From NCBI GenBank assembly GCA_037974335.1, contig CM075729.1:92418592-92482591 (forward strand): a stretch of 64,000 bases of DNA. The letters run 5' to 3'. The position numbers and the translations under genes were made by a program. The notes under the pieces are model-generated. The model searched no databases. It had not been told where the DNA came from and worked only from the letters and a program-made list of their open reading frames with translations. This DNA comes from Prionace glauca (Eukaryota > Chordata > Chondrichthyes > Carcharhiniformes > Carcharhinidae). This document shows positions 1-10,771 of the stretch, one piece after another (position 1 is the first letter of the stretch; each line of letters starts with the position of its first letter).

Positions 1-730
1 ATGTTACTACACAAGATATGATGGTGTATGGGTAAGAAGATGGTGTGTGGGTAACATATTAGCATTGATAGAGGATTGGTTAGCTCACAGAAACAAGGGA
101 GAGGGGATAAATGATTGTTTTGGGGTTTTGAAGCTGTAATTTGTGGAGTTCTGGAACAATCGGTGCTGGGACCACAACTATTCACAATCCGTATCAATGA
201 CTTGGATGAAGGGAATGAGTGGAGCTCATGTCCCAGTGACACTAAGATAGGTGGGAAAAGTAACTTATTAAGATGAGGTAGAGTCTGCAAAGGGATAGAG
301 ACAAGGGAAGTGAGTGGCTAAACATCTGCAGTACAACCTGGGTAAATGTGAAGGTGTCCACTTTGGCAGGAAGAATAGAAAAGCAGTAAACTATTGAAAT
401 GGAGAGAGATTGTACAACTCGGTGCTACAGAGGGATCTGGCTGTCCTGGGACATCAATCACAACAAGTTCGTCTGCAGCTCCAGCAAGTGATTAGGAAAA
501 CAGATGGAATGTTGGTGTTTATTACAAGGAGAATGGAATATAAAAATAGGGAAGTTTTACTGCAGCTGTACAGGGTCTCGATGAGACCACATCTGGAATA
601 CCGTGTACAGTTAAGGTCTCCTTATTTGGAAAAGGATATCATTTTATTAGAAGCTGTTCAGAGAAGATTCACCCGACACATTCCTGGGGTGAGGGGTTAC
701 CTCATGAAGAAAAGTTGGACAGGTTGGGCC
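1..730 (+). mobile_element. CR1-type LINE fragment (RT to C-terminal region)
   Basis: Frames around 140-260 read as the LINE reverse-transcriptase core (Ser-Val-Leu-Gly-Pro, then Ile-Asn-Asp-Leu-Asp-Glu, then Asp-Thr-Lys-Ile-Gly-Gly). The frame at 410-733 reads as the post-RT region (QRDL, HLEYRVQ, AVQRRFTRHIPG). The element is decayed and breaks off at about 715, where another CR1 piece follows. It is the only copy in the window that reads on through position 234. Confidence 0.75.
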
Positions 731-1880
731 TGAACCCATTGGAGTTTAGAAGAATGAGAGGTGATCTTATTGAAACATATCAGATTGTGAGGGGACTGAC
801 AGAGTGGATACCAGGAGGATGGTGCCTCTTCTGGGGCAGAGTGAGATGAGAATACAGAGGAACAAAGAGAATGAGCGACGTGCCACAGGGATCGATGCTG
901 GGTCCACTGTTATTTGTCATTTATATTCATGATTTGGATGAGAATTTAGGAGGTATGGTTAGTAAGTTTACAGATGACACCAAGATTGGTGGCATAGTGG
1001 ACCGTGACGAAAGTTACCTCCAACTGCAACCTGAATTGGACAAGTGGACTGACAAATGACAACTGGAGTTTAATTTAGATAAATGCAAGGTGATAAATTT
1101 TGGTAGATTGAACCAGGGTAGGACTTACTTAGGTACTGGTTGGGCTTTGGGGAGATTACGGAACAAAGAGATCTTGGGGTACATGTTCATCACTCCTTGA
1201 AAGTGGAGTCACAGTTGGACAGAATGGTGAAGAAGGCATTCTGCATGCTTGGTTTCATTGGTCAGAACATTGGATAATGAAAATGGGAGGTTTTGTTGAA
1301 GTTGTACAAGACATTAGTAAGGCCACACTTGGAATCCTGGGCATAGCTCTGGTCACCCTGTTATAGAAAGGATATTATTAAACTAGAACGAGTGCAGAAA
1401 AGAGTTATCTAGGATGCTACCAGGACTTGATGGTTTAGGTTATAAGGAGAGGCTGGAATTTTTTCTCTGGAGCGTAGAAGGCTGAGGGGTGATCTTACAC
1501 AGGTCTATCAAATAATGAGGGGCATAGATCAGCTAGATATTCAATATCTTTTCCCAAAAGTAGGGGAGTCTAAAACTAGACAGCGTAGGTTTATGGAGAG
1601 AGGGGAGAGATACTAAAGTGTCCAAATGGGCAATCTTTTCACACAGAGGGTGGTGAGTGTCTGGAACAAACTGCCAGAGGTAGTAGTAGAGGCGGGTACA
1701 ATTTTGTCTTTTAAAAAGCATTTGGAGAGTTACATGGCGAAGATGGGTATCGACGGATATGGGCCAAATGTGGGCAATTGGGGTTAGGGGTTTAAAAAAA
1801 CTGGTGGCATGGACAAGTTGGGCTGAAGGGCCTGTTTCTTTGCTGTAAACACCTATGACTCTATGACTTTGTGAGATAAA
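731..1880 (+). mobile_element. CR1-type LINE, RT to 3' end, decayed
   Basis: Positions 871-1059 encode an RT piece with Val-Pro-Gln-Gly-Ser and a Phe-Thr-Asp-Asp box at the usual catalytic site. Post-RT fragments follow to about 1730. The 3' end carries the usual 'ggctgaagggcctgtttc' sequence and a tail of 'ctatgact' repeats near 1855-1868. Stops and frame breaks interrupt it. The same element lies at 50678-51780 and 25751-26879, where the catalytic box reads Phe-Ala-Asn-Asp. Confidence 0.75.
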
Positions 1881-2097
1881 GTGAGGAAGAAACGAAGAGG
1901 AATAGAGGGAGGGAGGATGAGAAGAGAGAAAGAAACACTCAATGAGAGGATAAACAAAGAGTGTGAGATGGGAAGGACAAGAAAGGGAGACAGCAACAGT
2001 GTGGTGGATAGAAACAGAGACTAATGCACAGTTACTGAGAGATTGAAAGAGACAGCAATTCAGGGAGAGATATCAATAGAGTGATGGAGGCAGAGAC
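1881..2097. repeat. GA-rich low-complexity tract
   Basis: Purine-rich sequence with loose gagaga/gagggacag repeats. It lies upstream of V1 and continues at 3008-3093 and 3461-3525 between inserted elements. The counterparts upstream of V2 and V3 are 28400-28925 and 53455-53935. Confidence 0.8.
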
Positions 2098-3007
2098 TGA
2101 CAGGCAGGATGTGGTCAAGAAGGCATATGGTGTACTGGCCTTCATTAATCGAGGGATTGAGTTCAGGAGTCGGGAGGTAATGCTGCAACTTTATAACTGT
2201 ATAGAACTGTATAGAACCCTACAGTGCAGAAACAGGCCCTTCGGCCCATCGAGTCTGCACCGAACACAATCCCACCCAGATCCTATCCCCATATCCCTAC
2301 ACATTTACCTGCTAATCCCTCTAACCTACACATCCCAGGATACTAAGGGGCAATTTTAGCATAGCCAATGAACCTAACCCGCACATCTTTGGACTGTGGG
2401 AGGAAACCGGAGCACCCGGAGAAAACCCACGCAGACACGAGGAGAATGTGCAAACCTTGTCAGGCCTCACTTGGAGTACTGTGCGCAGTTCTGGTCGCCT
2501 CACTATCGGAAGGACATAGAAGCTATTGAAAGGGTGCAGAGGAGATTTACAAGGATGTTTCCTGGACTGGGAGGCATGCTTTATGAAGATAGGTTGAGGG
2601 AGTTGGGACTCTTTTCCTTGGAGAGACGAAGGTTGAGAGACGACCTGATAGAAGTTTATAAAATGTTGAGAGGAATAGATAGGGCGGATTCTCAGAGGCT
2701 ATTTCCCCGGGTTGAAATGGTCGCTACGAGAGGACACAGATTTAAAGTGCGGGGAGGAAAGTACGGAAGTGATGTTAGGAGTAAGTTTTTCACTCAGAGG
2801 GTGGTGAGTGAATGGAATCGGCTGCCGTCAGTGGTGGTGGAGGCGAACTCACTGAGGTCTTTTAAAAGACTTCTGGATGAGTATATGGGGTTTAATGGGA
2901 TTGGGGGTTATAGATAGGTCTATAGATTGGTAGGAGTTGATGCGATCGACGCAACTCGTGGGCCGAAAGGCCTGTTTTGCTGTAGTGTTCTATATTCTAT
3001 GTTCTAT
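2098..3007 (+). mobile_element. CR1-type LINE 3' portion with nested SINE, private to unit 1
   Basis: The post-RT region is split by a minus-strand SINE at about 2205-2457. The right part reads without a stop to 2917 (HLEYCAQFWSPHYRKD, ERVQRRFTRMFPG, TRGHRFKVRGGKYGS, FFTQRVVSEWNRLPS). The 3' end has a 'ttctatattctatgttctat' tail. The GA tract is uninterrupted here in units 2 and 3, so the element entered unit 1 after the units separated or was lost from the others. Its protein differs from the CR1 at 24894, so it belongs to another subfamily. Confidence 0.85.
2205..2457 (-). mobile_element. tRNA-type shark SINE (HE1-like), 5'-truncated, minus strand
   Basis: The reverse complement shows the SINE body (cgtgggttttctccgggtgc and gtccaaagatgtgcgggtta-like sequence) and a tail ending in 'gaagggcctgtttctgcact'. 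The tRNA-like head is missing. It sits inside the LINE at 2098-3007 and is therefore younger than that LINE. Confidence 0.75.
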
Positions 3008-3093
3008 ATCAAGAGAGAAAGACAAGCTGAAAGAGAGACTGAGGGATAAATATTGAGAGAGAGAGAGACAAACAGTGACTGAGGGAGAGATAT

Positions 3094-3460
3094 AAGAACG
3101 TAAGAACATAAGAAATAGGAGCACAGGAGTAAGGCCAGCCATCCCTTCGAGCCTGCCCCGCCATTCAATAAGATCATGGCTGATCTGAAGTGGATCAGTT
3201 CCACTATCCTGCCTTCTCACCATAACCCTTAATTCCCCTGTCTATCAGAAACCTATCTACCCGTAATTTAAATATATTTAGCAAGGCAGCCTTCACCACT
3301 TCAACGGGTGGAGAATTCCAGGGATTCACCACCCTTTGAGTGAAGAAGTTCCTCCTCAACTCTGTTCTAAACCGCCCCCCCGCTTATCTTGAGGTTGTGC
3401 CCTCGAGTCCTGCTATCCTTTCTAAGCGGGAAGAATCTCTCTACCTCAACCCTAAATATA
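3094..3460 (-). mobile_element. CR1-type LINE 3' end, minus strand, private to unit 1
   Basis: The reverse complement matches the C-terminal end and 3' UTR of the CR1 copies at 24894 and 26879, including the frame for FFTQRVVN-like sequence. The 3' tail is 'ttcttatgttcttacgttctt'. A 5-bp direct repeat GATAT flanks it (3089-3093 and 3461-3465). Units 2 and 3 have a single 'gagagatatcgagag' at the matching site. Confidence 0.85.
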
Positions 3461-3610
3461 GATATCAAGAGAGTGAGAGACAGAGTCTGAGGGACAGAGA
3501 CTGAGAGAGGGGGAGAGAAGAAGAGGAAGTGAAAGGTGCTGACGTGGTTTCTCTGGGTCAGACCATTTACAAACTGAGGAACAGGCAGTGAGACTCTCAC
3601 AGGCTGCAGC

Positions 3611-3619
3611 TTTATAAAG
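3611..3619 (+). promoter_or_regulatory. TATA box of V1 promoter
   Basis: TTTATAAAG lies 68 bp upstream of the V1 start codon. Sequence and distance are the same in all three clusters. No ATTTGCAT octamer is seen in the 150 bp upstream. A CRE-like TGACGTGG lies at about 3540. Confidence 0.65.
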
Positions 3620-3678
3620 CAGAGCCCAGTGAAGGGAGAGTTTATCAGTAACCAGGCACAGGGACACGAGCACACACC

Positions 3679-4213
3679 ATGATTTCAGCCATCCAGCTGC
3701 TCTGGCCTCTGGCATTCTGCATCGCAGGTACAAATCTCTCTCCTTCCACCTCGAATATTTCCCTGCTCTCCATTTCAGTCCAATTCTCCTGACTTGTGAT
3801 TGAAGGGAAAATGCTGAAAGGAGAGGAACAGTCAGTGTCTCCAACAATATCTCATTGTACAGCCTCTTTCTGTGACAGTTCTTACTTCACTCTGTTTCTC
3901 TATTATCCTCAGGTACCAATGGAGACATCAGCGTGACCCAGACTCCCCCGGTGCTGTCAGTGAGCCTGGGCCAGACCGCGACCATCACCTGTACGACCAG
4001 TCAGAGTGCAAGTAGAGATGTTGAATGGTTCCAACAGCGAGAAGGACAGAAACCGGCTCTGCTGATCTATAATGCAATATCTAGATTCACAGGAGTATCC
4101 GACCGATTCACCGGCAAAGAGCTCTCCAACACAAGATTCACCCTGACAATCAGCAATGTTCAAAATGAGGATGTCGCTGATTATTACTGTCAGCAAAGTG
4201 AGAGCTTCCCCTA
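3679..4213 (+). CDS. Immunoglobulin light-chain V segment 1 (kappa-like), leader plus V exon
   Basis: The leader exon 3679-3727 encodes [16 protein letters not shown] and splices at GT (3728) to the V exon 3913-4213 after ...CCTCAG. The mature domain begins about DISVTQTPP. Cys23, Trp35 and the DYYC cysteine that close an Ig V fold are present, with framework-2 [17 protein letters not shown]1 is QSASRD-like, and the germline CDR3 end is CQQSESFPY. Framework 3 has one more residue (GKELSNTRF) than V2 and V3, so the second Cys is residue 89. No stop or frame break is seen. The V exon is followed directly by an RSS, so it needs rearrangement to J1 before expression. It is the most diverged of the three V segments, mainly in the CDRs and FR3, while its leader is identical to theirs. 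Confidence 0.93.
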
Positions 4214-4241
4214 CACAGTGATACAGAGCCTTACAAAAACC
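4214..4241 (+). promoter_or_regulatory. V1 recombination signal, 12-bp spacer
   Basis: Heptamer CACAGTG (4214-4220), 12-bp spacer, consensus nonamer ACAAAAACC (4233-4241). A 12-bp spacer on V is the kappa-type (not lambda-type) polarity. The minisatellite starts a few bases downstream. Confidence 0.95.
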
Positions 4242-4247
4242 CCAATA

Positions 4248-5210
4248 CACACAGCACCACCTCCTGTACTGACACATCCCACAGTTTTATATAATATATA
4301 ATAATGGACACACAGTCCCACCTCCTGTACTGACACATCCCACAGTTTTATATAATATATAATAATGGACACACAGTCCCACCTCCTGTACTGACACATC
4401 CCACAGTTTTATATAATATATAATAATGGACACACAATCCCACCTCCTGTACTGACACATCCCAGTTTTATATAATATATAATAATGGACACACAGCACC
4501 ACCTCCTGTACTGACACATCCCACAGTTTTATATAATATATAATAATGGACACACAGTCCCACCTCCTGTACTGACACATCCCACAGTTTTATATAATAT
4601 ATAATAACGGACACACAGTCCCACCTCCTGTACTGACACATCCCACAGTTTTATATAATATATAATAATAGACACACAGTCCCACCTCCTGTACTGACAC
4701 ATCCCACAGTTTTATATAATATATAATAATGGACACACAGTCCCACCTCCTGTACTGACACATCCCACAGTTTTATATAATATATAATAATGGACACACA
4801 GTCCCACCTCCTGTACTGACACGTCCCACAGTTTTATATAATATATAATAATGGACACACAGTCCCACCTCCTGTACTGACACATCCCACAGTTTTATAT
4901 AATATATAATAATGGACACACAGTCCCACCTCCTGTACTGACACATCCCACAGTTTTATATAATATATAATAATGGACACACAGTCCCACCTCCTGTACT
5001 GACACATCCCACAGTTTTATATAATATATAATAATGGACACACAGTCCCACCTCCTGTACTGACACATCCCACAGTTTTATATAATATATAATAATGGAC
5101 ACACAGTCCCACCTCCTGTACTGACACATCCCACAGTTTTATATCATATATAATAATGGACACACAGTCCCACCTCCTGTACTGACACATCCCACAGTTT
5201 TATATAATAT
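4248..5210. repeat. 61-bp minisatellite, ~16 copies, between V1 and J1
   Basis: Tandem array of a 61-bp unit with the landmarks CACACAGTCCCACCTCCTG, ACTGACACATCCCACAG and TTTTATATAATATATAATAA. Copies are nearly identical, and one copy lacks 3 bp. The V2 and V3 arrays have 26 and 25 copies. It lies on the segment that V-J joining would excise. Confidence 0.95.
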
Positions 5211-5243
5211 TCAATGAACACAAGAAAGTAAACTGAACAAATT

Positions 5244-5251
5244 ATTTGCAC
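5244..5251 (+). promoter_or_regulatory. Octamer-like site upstream of J1
   Basis: ATTTGCAC differs by one base from the Ig octamer ATTTGCAT. It lies 245 bp before the J nonamer and is kept in units 2 (31250) and 3 (56195). Function is a guess, since conservation here mostly reflects the duplication. Confidence 0.25.
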
Positions 5252-5488
5252 TGTCCACTACACAGTCCAGTCCCTGTGGTGTCCACTGCTCGCTGAAGGC
5301 CTCGAGTTTCCCTCTTACTCTCCATGCCCACATATGAAGAGCAGCTGAAAGATTTATCATCTCAAATTAGAATTCTCAACTCTCCCAACAAAACACAGAG
5401 ATATTGAGAGAAACAGAGAGAGAGAAAGAGTGAGAGGGAAAGAGTGAGAGAGAAAGATGAGTGAGTGAATGAGTGAGTCAGAGACAGA

Positions 5489-5527
5489 GGTTTTTGTACA
5501 GCTCCTCCACTGGAAGCTGTCAGTGTG
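5489..5527 (+). promoter_or_regulatory. J1 recombination signal, 23-bp spacer
   Basis: Nonamer GGTTTTTGT (5489-5497), 23-bp spacer, heptamer CAGTGTG (5521-5527). It pairs with the V1 12-RSS under the 12/23 rule. The heptamer keeps the essential GTG next to the coding end. Confidence 0.93.
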
Positions 5528-5562
5528 CTTTACGTTTGGTAAAGGAACCAAACTCAGACTGA
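5528..5562 (+). CDS. Immunoglobulin light-chain J segment 1
   Basis: It encodes FTFGKGTKLRL, with the Phe-Gly-X-Gly motif of light-chain J. It ends in one extra base (A) before the donor GTAAGT at 5563. Germline V1 ends in TA and J1 starts with C, so even a direct join would be in frame (Tyr-Phe-Thr-Phe-Gly). The protein sequence is the same in all three clusters. Confidence 0.93.
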
Positions 5563-7100
5563 GTAAGTAAAGCCCAATCCTCCGTTATTAACCCTTTCAA
5601 TGCTGAAACTTTCTCAAACACAAATACTGAAGAGTTGAAGGTGTTAGTGAGGAAGCTGCAGTCAATGAAATGGTTGATTGAAGAACACTGTGTAGAACAG
5701 GGAGTCCAGCTGTATTTCTTTCCTTCCATTCCCCCCTTTAAGCAGCAAGATATAAGTAAGCAGCTTTTACCCACCGTGTGGAGGAGATCTGGACGTTTGC
5801 AGACTGTGTTCACATTCCTGCAGCATGGAGTGAAATCACTCTCTAGACTCCTGTCAGTCTCAGTGTGACACACACAGGCAGAGTTTGATGTGAAGTTGAA
5901 CTCTCTGTCTCACTCTCTGATATAACTGATCACAGCAGCAGCACAGTCAGACACCGAGGTGCCACCTGCCCCAGCTTTCACTCTGCTCTCTCCACTCCCT
6001 GCTTATCTCTTGCTGAAGTTCTGATGACAAACAGCCACAGCAGGGCTCACAATCCAGTGGCTTCAGTGTTCCAGGCTTTTGGGGAGGCTCTCTGTTACTG
6101 TCTCTTTGGGATGAGTTCAATCCGACATTTATCCCGGATCCAACATCACTGGAAATGCTGATTCTTTCACTGCTGTGTGTGGGATCTTGCTGTGTACACA
6201 TTGTGACCAGTCCTTAGACAGGCTCCCTCATTTGTTAACTTCCTGAACCAGATCTCAATTTTGTTTTGCTCCTGGGTGAGGAGTAATCAGCTGGAATCCC
6301 GCCCTCGATTGGTCACAACAGGGTCCATTTAAAATGGATCCCTTCACCTGTGGAAACCTTACACAGTCCATGTAGTTTTTTATTAGCCATTGAATCCCTA
6401 CAGTGCAGGAGGAGGCTATTCAGTCCATTGACAGAATTACGAGGGACAGAGATAGGGTAGATATGAGGAAACTTTTCCCCTTAATCACAGAGGCAGCAGA
6501 TTTTGAGAGACTGAGGGAAATCTTTTCACCCGATTCTCCAAAAGATCTTCTTACCCAGGCTCCCTGTAACCCTGCACATTTACCATTGCTAACCCACCTA
6601 AAGAACACACTCGGGGTAATTTAGCATGGCCAATCCATCTAATCCTGCAGACCTTTGGAATGGGGGAGGAAACTGGAGCACCCCGAAAAATGTCTCAACT
6701 CACATTCTGTCACCCCAGCACCAGTACACACAGCTCAGGGATACCGTTGGATTTTTAACCCATTTCCCTGTTGTTTCCTGAAATGTAACAAACAAACATG
6801 TCTTTTACCCAGAGTCAGTTTACTTTGAATTCAGACCATTTCCACATTCTGGGATATAACTCAACAGGAGATGGGTTTTGGATTCAGCTGAGATGTGACA
6901 ATCAGACTCCATTGTCTCTGTAACCACAGGAGATTAAAGTTTAGTCTTAGGCATTTTTTTCATCCGCATTTCTATTTTCTGTTTGAAGAAGTCCCTGACA
7001 CCATTCAGGTGTGACATTCCATCTTCTCTCGGGTCTGGTCTGTCAAATATAATCCACATCGGAATTTTCCAGAAGTTGCTCACTTTAAATTCTCAGCCAT
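5563..7100 (+). other. J1-C1 intron, left part: mostly unrecognised, with SINE pieces
   Basis: Positions 5563-6140 show no recognised element, and short ORFs there are not supported. Positions 6165-6525 are absent from units 2 and 3. They contain a SINE-like piece (gggatcttgctgtg..., about 6170) and a short LINE/SINE piece near 6385-6525. Positions 6560-6680 are a minus-strand HE1-like SINE core. Positions 6690-7100 show nothing recognisable. Confidence 0.55.
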
Positions 7101-7390
7101 CTTGGCTCAGTCAGAGTGTCATAGACATTTACAGCAGCGAAACAGGCCCTTCAGCCCATTCTGTCTCTGCTGGCCATCAAGCTCCTAACTATTCTGAACC
7201 CATTTTCCAACACTTGATCCGGAGCCTTGTGTGCTTTGGAATTTCAAATGCTCATCTAAATACTTCTTAAATGGTGTGAGGGTTCCTGCCTCTACCACCC
7301 TTTCAGGGAGTGAGTTCCAGATTCCCAACACCCTCTGCGTGAAAAGGTTTTTCCTCCAATCCCTCAAAATCTTCTGTTTCTGAAATTAAA
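7100..7390 (-). mobile_element. CR1-type LINE 3' end, minus strand
   Basis: The reverse complement reads RKNLFTQRVLGIWNSLPERV and continues to VVEAGTLTPFKKYLDEHLKF, the conserved LINE C-terminus, then a 'gggctgaagggcctgtttc' 3' UTR. In units 2 and 3 this element is split by a younger LINE at the TAAAT near 7257. Confidence 0.75.
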
Positions 7391-7454
7391 TCTGTGCTCC
7401 ATGGCTTTTGAATCGACTGCTAAAAGGGAAAAAGTTCCTTCGTATCTGCTCTGT

Positions 7455-8115
7455 GTCTTCATAATTCTGACCTGCTGCAGTTATACAGGGCTTTGGTGAG
7501 GCAGCACTGGGAATATTGTGCGCAGTTTTGGTCTCCCTATCTCAGAAAGGATATTTTTCCTGTAGAGGGAGTGCAGAGAAGGTATCCCAGACTGATTCCT
7601 GTTATAATGGGACAGATGTATGAAGAGAGATTGAGTTGGTTCAGACTTATATTCATTGGAATTCAGAGGAATGAGGAAACAACTCATGGAGACTTATAAC
7701 ATTCTACCAGGTTAGGGGGAATAGTGAGGTAAATACATGGGGTTATGGGGAAAGAGTTGATGCAGACTCGATAGGCCGATACAGGAAACATGTTCCCAGT
7801 GCTGGGAGCGTCCAGTTTGAGGCATCATAGTCTGAGAATATGGGGTAAACCCTTTAGGATTGAGGTCAGGAGAAATTCCTTCACCCAGTGAGTGGTAAAC
7901 CTGTGGAATTCACTATCACAGAAAGCAGTTGAAGCCAAAATATTGTACGTTTTCAAGAAAGAGTTTGATTTAGTTCTTGGGGTAAATAGGATGAAAGAAT
8001 TTGGTGAGGAAGACAGGATCTGACTACTGATTGGATGATCAGCCATGATCATGATGAAGAGTGGAACAGGCTCAAAGGGCCAAATGGCCTATTCCTGTTC
8101 CTATTTTCTGTGATT
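7455..8115 (+). mobile_element. CR1-type LINE 3' portion, plus strand, decayed
   Basis: It begins at LQLYRALVRQHWEYCAQFWSP-like sequence near 7470. The C-terminal region is interrupted. The 3' end carries 'gggccaaatggcctattcctg' just after 8077. Counterparts are 33952-34600 and 58894-59540. Confidence 0.75.
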
Positions 8116-8720
8116 CTATGCAGACCAGCATTTATCACCCATCCCTAATTACCCTGGTGAAGATGGTGCTGAGGTGGTGGAATAAGTTCTACTCCAATGA
8201 GTATCGGCCCAACTTGCTCAAGCTTTCCTCATAAGACAATCCCTTACTCGGTGGAATCACCCGAGTGAACCATCTCTGAACTCTTTCCAATTCTCCTATA
8301 TCTTTCCTTAAGTAAGGAGACCCTAAGTGTCCACAATATTCTAAGTGTGATTTTCCCAATGTGCTGTAGCAAAACATCTCTCCTTTTATACTCATCCTCA
8401 TTGGAATGAAGAGCAACATTCCAGTTGCCTTCCTAATTTCTTGCTGTTCCTGGATGCAAAGACACCCAGATCACTCAATAGAATATCTCCAGTTTACTAG
8501 TATTCTGCTCAATCCTCCTGCCAATGTGGACAACCTCACATTTCCCCACATTATTCTCCATCTGTCAATGTTTTCCCACTCACTGAACCTATCTCTATTC
8601 CTTTTCAGACTCTGTAACCTCCTCACAACTTGCTTTCTACTTTTCATTTTATTATCAGCAAGTTTAGAGACATTACTCTCATTCCCTTCATCCAGCTCAT
8701 TAATATAGATTGTAGAGTTA
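8116..8720 (-). mobile_element. CR1-type LINE fragment, minus strand
   Basis: The reverse complement shows RT remnants (INELDEGNES, then a decayed Leu-Ala-Asp box) and the post-RT region (HLEYCGHLGSPYLRKD, ERVQRWFTRVIPP, GLSYEESLSKLG). It abuts the different LINE at 8721-9605. Confidence 0.7.
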
Positions 8721-9605
8721 AATCCCAAACAAGAAACATCTTCCTTTGTGCCGGGTATAACTCCAACCAGCGGAGAGTTTCTTCCTGATTCCCATTGGCC
8801 CAGTTTTGTGAGGGCTCCTTGAAGCCACATTTGCTCAAATGCTGCCTTGATGTTAAGGGCAGTCACTCTCACCTCACCTCTGGAGTTCAGCTCTTTTCTC
8901 TTTGTTTGAACCAAGGCTGTAATGAGGTCAGGAACTGAGTGACCCTGGAGGAACACAAACTGAGTGTCAGTGAGCAGATTATTGCTGAGTAAGTGCTGCT
9001 TGGTATCACTCTGGATATGTTCAGATCACATTGCTGATGATCGAGAGTAGACTGATGGGGTGGTTATTGTGTGGATTGGATTTGTCCTGTTTTTGTGCAC
9101 AGTTCATAACCGGGTAATTTATCACAATGTTGGGTTGATGCCAGTGTTGTAGATGTACTGGAACAGCTTGGCTGGGGACACGGGAAGTTCTGGAGCACAA
9201 GTCTTCAGGATCTCCGGAGGAGGTCGAGATGGATCATCCACTCGGAACTCCTGGCTGAAGATTGCTGCAAATGCTTCAGCCTTATCTTTTGTACTGATGT
9301 GCTGGGTTCCTCCATCATTGAGGATGGGGATATTTGTGGTGCCTCCTCCTCCAGTGAGTTGTTTAATTGTCCACCACCATTCACGGCTGGATGTGACAGG
9401 ACTGCAGAGCTTAGATCTGATCCATTGGCTGTGGGATGGTTTAACTCTGTCTATCACTTGCTGCTTCTGCTGTTTGGTACACAGTCTCTGTGTTGTAGCT
9501 TCACCAGGTTAACACCTCATTTTTCAGTGTGTCTGTTGTTGCTCTTACCATGTCCTCCTGCACTCTTTATTGAACTGAAAGCAGCAGAGAATCCACAGAA
9601 ACAGA
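8721..9605 (-). mobile_element. EN-RT LINE fragment (same family as 21773-24436), minus strand
   Basis: The reverse complement encodes WWWTIKQLTGGGGTTNIPIL, KAEAFAAIFSQEF, RPPPEILKTCAPELPV and SRGEVRVTALNIKAAFEQMW, which are linker and RT pieces also found on the + strand at 22640-23320. A segment between the linker and RT parts is missing. Counterparts are 35180-36056 and 60120-60998. Confidence 0.75.
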
Positions 9606-10008
9606 CTGATGTCTGTCTGATGTGTCTGTGTGTTTATTAGTTGTGACTGAGCAGATAGCAAGTGTTTCAGCAGCAACAAAGATGTTTCTCTAGTTCACCT
9701 CCCACTTTCCCCATCCACTTCCAAAATCCTTACAGGGAAAGGGCCAGCACCTGTCATATCCCCCCTCTAAACTACAGGCCTCCCATCTTTCAGATGAGAC
9801 AATCTGATATCTGCCCTCTCAGGGGGTGTAAAAGATCCCATGGTACTATTGGAAGAAGAGCAGGGGAGTTCACGCTGGTGAAGTGTGTTTGGAGAATTTG
9901 GGAGGGATTACGAACAAGAAACTCTGCCTTTGTTTTTTTTCAAGGAGATTAGGGCATGCTGTAGTGTGATTCTCTCTCCTGAGAGTGATACCACTCGAGC
10001 CTGGGAAG
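9606..10008 (+). other. Unit-1-only intron segment with a SINE piece
   Basis: This stretch is absent from units 2 and 3. Positions 9770-9880 resemble a shark SINE body (ctctcaggggg...gtaaaagatcccatgg, gaagaagagcaggggagtt). The rest is unrecognised. Confidence 0.5.
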
Positions 10009-10219
10009 CCCACATTCTTTGGCTAGGAAATATAGTTGGCATCAAGGGAGCATCTCATGGATGGATGTAGTTTCCAATAAGCACAATAAGAGTTGAAGGA
10101 TCTAGGCCATTATTTCCGAATGATTAAAAACAAGTTTGTGCCCAGTGGTTAGGGTAGCAGATCCCGATCCCTTCCCTTATTAGCGTGAGTCTCCTGATGG
10201 ACACTGCAAAGCTCAGAGT
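10009..10219 (+). repeat. Left arm of a 211-bp inverted repeat, unit 1 only
   Basis: It is the reverse complement of 10772-10982 with few mismatches. In units 2 and 3 the left arm is missing and only the right arm remains. The arms flank about 550 bp that include a SINE. Confidence 0.85.
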
Positions 10220-10479
10220 GCTGCAAATTCATTCCACAAAAGTATGCCCAAAAATCGGGTGGGAAAATCTTCTGTTTTCCCGCCCATTGGGCACTTAGTT
10301 TCCTTGTGGGAAAATCACTCTGCAAGAGTCTACTTGCAGCTTCTTTAGTTTTTATTTAATTTTGCCCACATTTGCAGATATTCCTTTGTACCACTACTGA
10401 CTCTTCATCAAGCACCAGCATCACTTGCTTTGCTATTTGTTTATCGTGTGCATCATATGATTCCATGAGTTGCATTCTC

Positions 10480-10760
10480 CACTTCAGGATGGAAGGTTGT
10501 GGGTTCGTGTCTCACTCCAGGAAATTGCTAGGTGCCTTTTATCAAATGAGATGCTAAATTGAGGTCACATCTAACCTCTCAGGTGACCATAAAATATGTC
10601 GTGGGACTACTTTGAAGAAGAACATCGAGTCCTCTCTGGTGTCCTGGCTAATGTTTATCTCACTGTTGTTTCTAGGATCTTGCTGTATTGAATGAGCTGT
10701 TTCCTATTTTACAGCAGTGACAGGTGAAAGGCACTATACAAATGCAAGGCTTTCTTTCAA
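10480..10760 (+). mobile_element. tRNA-type SINE with (ctttctttc) tail
   Basis: It has a box-B-like GGGTTCGTGTCTC, a body with 'gtgtcctggctaatgtttat' and 'gggatcttgctg'-like sequence, and an end of 'gaaaggcactatacaaatgc' plus ctttctttc. The family is recognised by pattern only. Counterparts are 36325-36603 and 61270-61545. Confidence 0.6.
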
Positions 10761-10771
10761 AATAGCAATGA

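Noticed and set aside
4211-4580. Minus-strand ORFs repeating a Cys-Gln-Tyr-Arg-Arg-like peptide over the minisatellite
   Set aside because: They are translations of the 61-bp tandem repeat, which is not a multiple of three and cycles through frames. No gene.
4248-5210. Regular array that might suggest a CRISPR
   Set aside because: The 61-bp units follow each other without unique spacers, there are no cas genes, and the setting is a vertebrate Ig locus.
5520-5873. 117-codon minus-strand ORF over J1 and the start of the intron
   Set aside because: Antisense to a J segment, and the unit-3 copy has a different start because of small indels. No recognisable domain.
8471-8956. 161-codon minus-strand ORF in the J1-C1 intron
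   Set aside because: Its first half belongs to the EN-RT LINE and its second half to a CR1 fragment. It is a chance fusion of two abutting repeats.
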